A stretch of 7,281 nt of DNA from M3007 sp040080915 (GTDB taxonomy: Bacteria; Bacteroidota; Bacteroidia; Chitinophagales; Saprospiraceae). Position numbers and translations under genes: made by a program. The notes beneath the pieces were generated by a model. That model saw only the letters and a program-made list of their open reading frames with translations, was not told the origin of the DNA and ran no database searches. Location of the stretch: contig JBEBHD010000260.1 in the NCBI GenBank assembly GCA_040080915.1, forward strand, positions 1-7,281. The letters run 5' to 3'. This document shows, one piece after another, positions 6,203 through 7,281 of the stretch (the stretch's first letter is position 1; each line of letters begins with the position of its first letter).

Positions 6203-6491
6203 CTGGCTGTAAAACTAAGCTGACCGATGTGTCCACAACTTAAACGCCTGTAAAAGTGTGTAAACGAATCGTAAAAATGACCCCATAGGTTCGGGCAGCA
6301 ACGGTCATGTCGGAATTTTACACAGTGGAAACGGGCGGACGATTGCGTATCCGCCCGTTTCCATTTTTGGGGCTTTGAAACCCTCTGGGGCTTTGCCAGC
6401 CTAAAATCGGTTCCGAAAATGGCTACAACCTTCATAATTTGGCATTTGTAGCCAAAAACAAAACACCGAATTTGGCTACTTCTCAAAAACC
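6203..6491. other. Gap with inverted-repeat scar; no gene seen
   Basis: I see no coding frame. An imperfect inverted repeat spans 6257-6324, with outer TGTGTAAA (6257-6264) and TTTACACA (6317-6324) and inner ATGACC (6277-6282) and GGTCAT (6303-6308). It could be the fused ends of a lost insertion sequence. The hairpin repeat follows at 6327, then A-rich DNA containing two near copies of GAATTTGGCTAC-like sequence around 6415-6480. Confidence 0.4.
6327..6362. repeat. GC-rich hairpin repeat, copy B
   Basis: A 13-bp perfect stem GGAAACGGGCGGA/TCCGCCCGTTTCC closes a 10-base loop and is followed by ATTTTTGGGG on the plus strand. It is closely similar to 4077-4112, and the flank is shared too (TTTTTGGGGCTTTGAAACCC). 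The downstream part, to about 6412, contains GGGGCTTTG twice (6369-6377, 6387-6395) and resembles 7079-7125. It looks terminator-like on the plus strand, but no intact plus-strand gene ends nearby. Confidence 0.65.
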
Positions 6492-6647
6492 TGCCAAAAA
6501 ACCTTCGTTTTCAAACAGTCCACCCAAACGAACAAGGCGATTTTCTTGGGCTTCGTCACCACGTTTGGCCTCTCCAACAATGAACATTCGATGTCGCTGG
6601 TGCAACATTCCCTGACCATGGACGCGCTGTTCGATTTTGTGGGATGA
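6492..6647 (+). pseudogene. C-terminal scrap of an AAA-type ATPase
   Basis: One frame ending at TGA 6645-6647 reads TFVFKQSTQTNKAIFLGFVT, then TFGLSNNEHSMSLVQHSLTM and DALFDFVG. This resembles the extreme C-terminus of the predicted AAA/archaeal-type ATPases common as stand-alone genes in Bacteroidota, whose nuclease-like C-terminal region ends '...TxxTKAlFltfiTtfGlk.N.hS..lVq.sLTMDaLF'. No Walker motifs, start codon or upstream domain are present, so only the last 40-50 residues of a roughly 400-500-residue protein survive. The match is from memory of the family pattern, and the left boundary is approximate. Confidence 0.45.
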
Positions 6648-6757
6648 TTTATGGGTGGCGCGGGATTGCGCGGCGGAAGAGGAACGAAAAAGCGGACATG
6701 GCCTACATTCGGGGTTGTTGCCAAAAGTTGAGCCTAAACACTTTCAAACTCATTTTT

Positions 6758-7021
6758 ATGACCGACACACCAGCGCACATTTATCAAAAGCAATATGAAA
6801 TTATTGCTTCCAAACCCATGTCCGAACGGGTCCAACTGGGTTTTGATACGATTGACACGACCCGCATTTGGATTGAAAATAGCATCCGGCAAACCTCGCC
6901 AGACATTAGTCAATCTGACCTGGCAATTGCCGTTTTCCTGAGGTATTACCAGCAAGATTTCTCTGAAAATCAGTTGGCGCAAATTATTCAAAGCATTCGG
7001 GCGTACCACGCCGCACGTTAG
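6758..7021 (+). CDS. Small conserved-type hypothetical protein (87 aa)
   Basis: An 87-residue soluble, helical protein, MTDTPAHIYQKQYEIIASKP onward to AYHAAR. It has no signal peptide or membrane segment. The order of motifs SERVQLGFDTIDTTRIWIE (22-40), SPDISQSDLAIAVFLRYY (47-64) and DFSENQLAQIIQSIR (67-81) matches a family of roughly 85-100-residue proteins I recall from Bacteroidota and cyanobacteria ('ERL.m...mfdtAR...', 'lS..e....lf.RyY..df'). That family has no established function. I chose ATG 6758 because the frame upstream to 6644 is low-complexity and Arg-rich and overlaps the ATPase scrap. No partner gene follows; only a 19-codon frame starts at 7025. It has the codon and amino-acid character of a real gene, so it is probably intact. 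Confidence 0.7.
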   Translation: MTDTPAHIYQKQYEIIASKPMSERVQLGFDTIDTTRIWIENSIRQTSPDISQSDLAIAVFLRYYQQDFSENQLAQIIQSIRAYHAAR

Positions 7022-7078
7022 CATATGGTAAAATGTCCGCTGGCAAATTTTCCCTTTCGGATGCACGCCCTTGTCCAA

Positions 7079-7125
7079 TTTTGAGACTTTGGAACCCCCG
7101 GGGGGGGGGGCAGCCCAAAACCGGT
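7079..7125. repeat. Degenerate interspersed repeat with an 11-G run
   Basis: TTTTGAGACTTTGGAACCCC followed by an 11-base G run (7100-7110) and CAGCCCAAAACCGGT aligns with 6366-6412 (TTTTGGGGCTTTGAAACCCT...CCAGCCTAAAATCGGT) at roughly three quarters of positions, and more distantly with 4114-4160. It has no coding capacity. The G homopolymer is prone to slippage and to sequencing error. Confidence 0.5.
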
Positions 7126-7205
7126 GTGGTGGGGAGGAAGTTTGGCCTCGGTAAAGCCACGGGGTTTTTACTTTCTCAATTTAGGAACGTGTAAAAAATA
7201 AGTTG

Positions 7206-7281
7206 TTAGCCTTGGTGCCTGATGAGGTAATTCCACTGTGGGCAATCAGGATCAAAAGTGACGAGTTGCTGCACTTGTTTT
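7206..7281 (-). CDS. 3' end of an unidentified gene (partial)
   Basis: On the minus strand a frame enters from the right edge and ends at TAA (7206-7208), giving KQVQQLVTFDPDCPQWNYLI and then RHQG. The mixed composition and open frame suggest a genuine protein C-terminus, but 24 residues do not identify it. An alternative minus-strand frame stops early. The 80 bp beyond the stop include no clear terminator. Confidence 0.4.
   Translation of the reverse strand, partial: KQVQQLVTFDPDCPQWNYLIRHQG

Noticed and set aside
6229..6237. Additional DnaA box near GTGTCCACA
   Set aside because: It has two mismatches to TTATCCACA and is isolated, so it is within chance expectation.

Overview
The window looks like a chromosomal segment of a Bacteroidota bacterium, probably of the Saprospiria type. 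The lineage call rests on four things: promoter-like TAnnTTTG boxes with no Shine-Dalgarno sequence before the genes, a remnant of a type IX secretion (T9SS) C-terminal sorting domain, a small single-TM TatA next to dnaB, and moderate GC with A/T-rich gaps. The lineage below phylum is inference.

Layout. Bases 1-76 hold the last codons of an unidentified gene (+). Bases 113-272 hold a 160-bp foldback (MITE-like) element. A compact housekeeping block follows: a Nif3/YbgI-family metal protein (273-1058, -), TatA (1208-1423, +, divergent from Nif3) and the replicative helicase DnaB (1473-3011, -, convergent with tatA). A recognisable Bacteroidota promoter precedes both tatA and dnaB. Upstream of dnaB is a cluster of three DnaA boxes (two perfect, one with a single mismatch) within 58 bp. 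This is either a DnaA-controlled dnaB promoter or part of a replication origin.

Bases 3526-4068 are a gene graveyard. One piece is a deleted and frame-broken remnant of an alpha-dioxygenase/haem-peroxidase gene (+) that still carries the Tyr-x-x-His active-site motif. It meets, tail to tail, an orphan T9SS sorting domain (-). A GC-rich hairpin repeat follows, and a relative of it recurs near 6327. Bases 4197-6008 (-) encode an intact secreted serine hydrolase (beta-lactamase/CubicO fold) with a C-terminal TPR-like region. A second copy of the foldback element lies 31 bp upstream of its start codon, inverted relative to the first.

The right end (6203-7281) is accessory DNA. It holds a small inverted-repeat segment, the second hairpin repeat, a C-terminal scrap of an AAA-type ATPase, an intact 87-residue protein of unknown function, a degenerate repeat with an 11-G run, and the 3' end of another unidentified gene (-).

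I see no operon of cooperating genes and no defence, CRISPR or biosynthetic system. The most notable structures are the two foldback elements, whose sequence differences include paired compensatory changes and one of which supplies the Nif3 stop codon, and the DnaA-box cluster beside dnaB.
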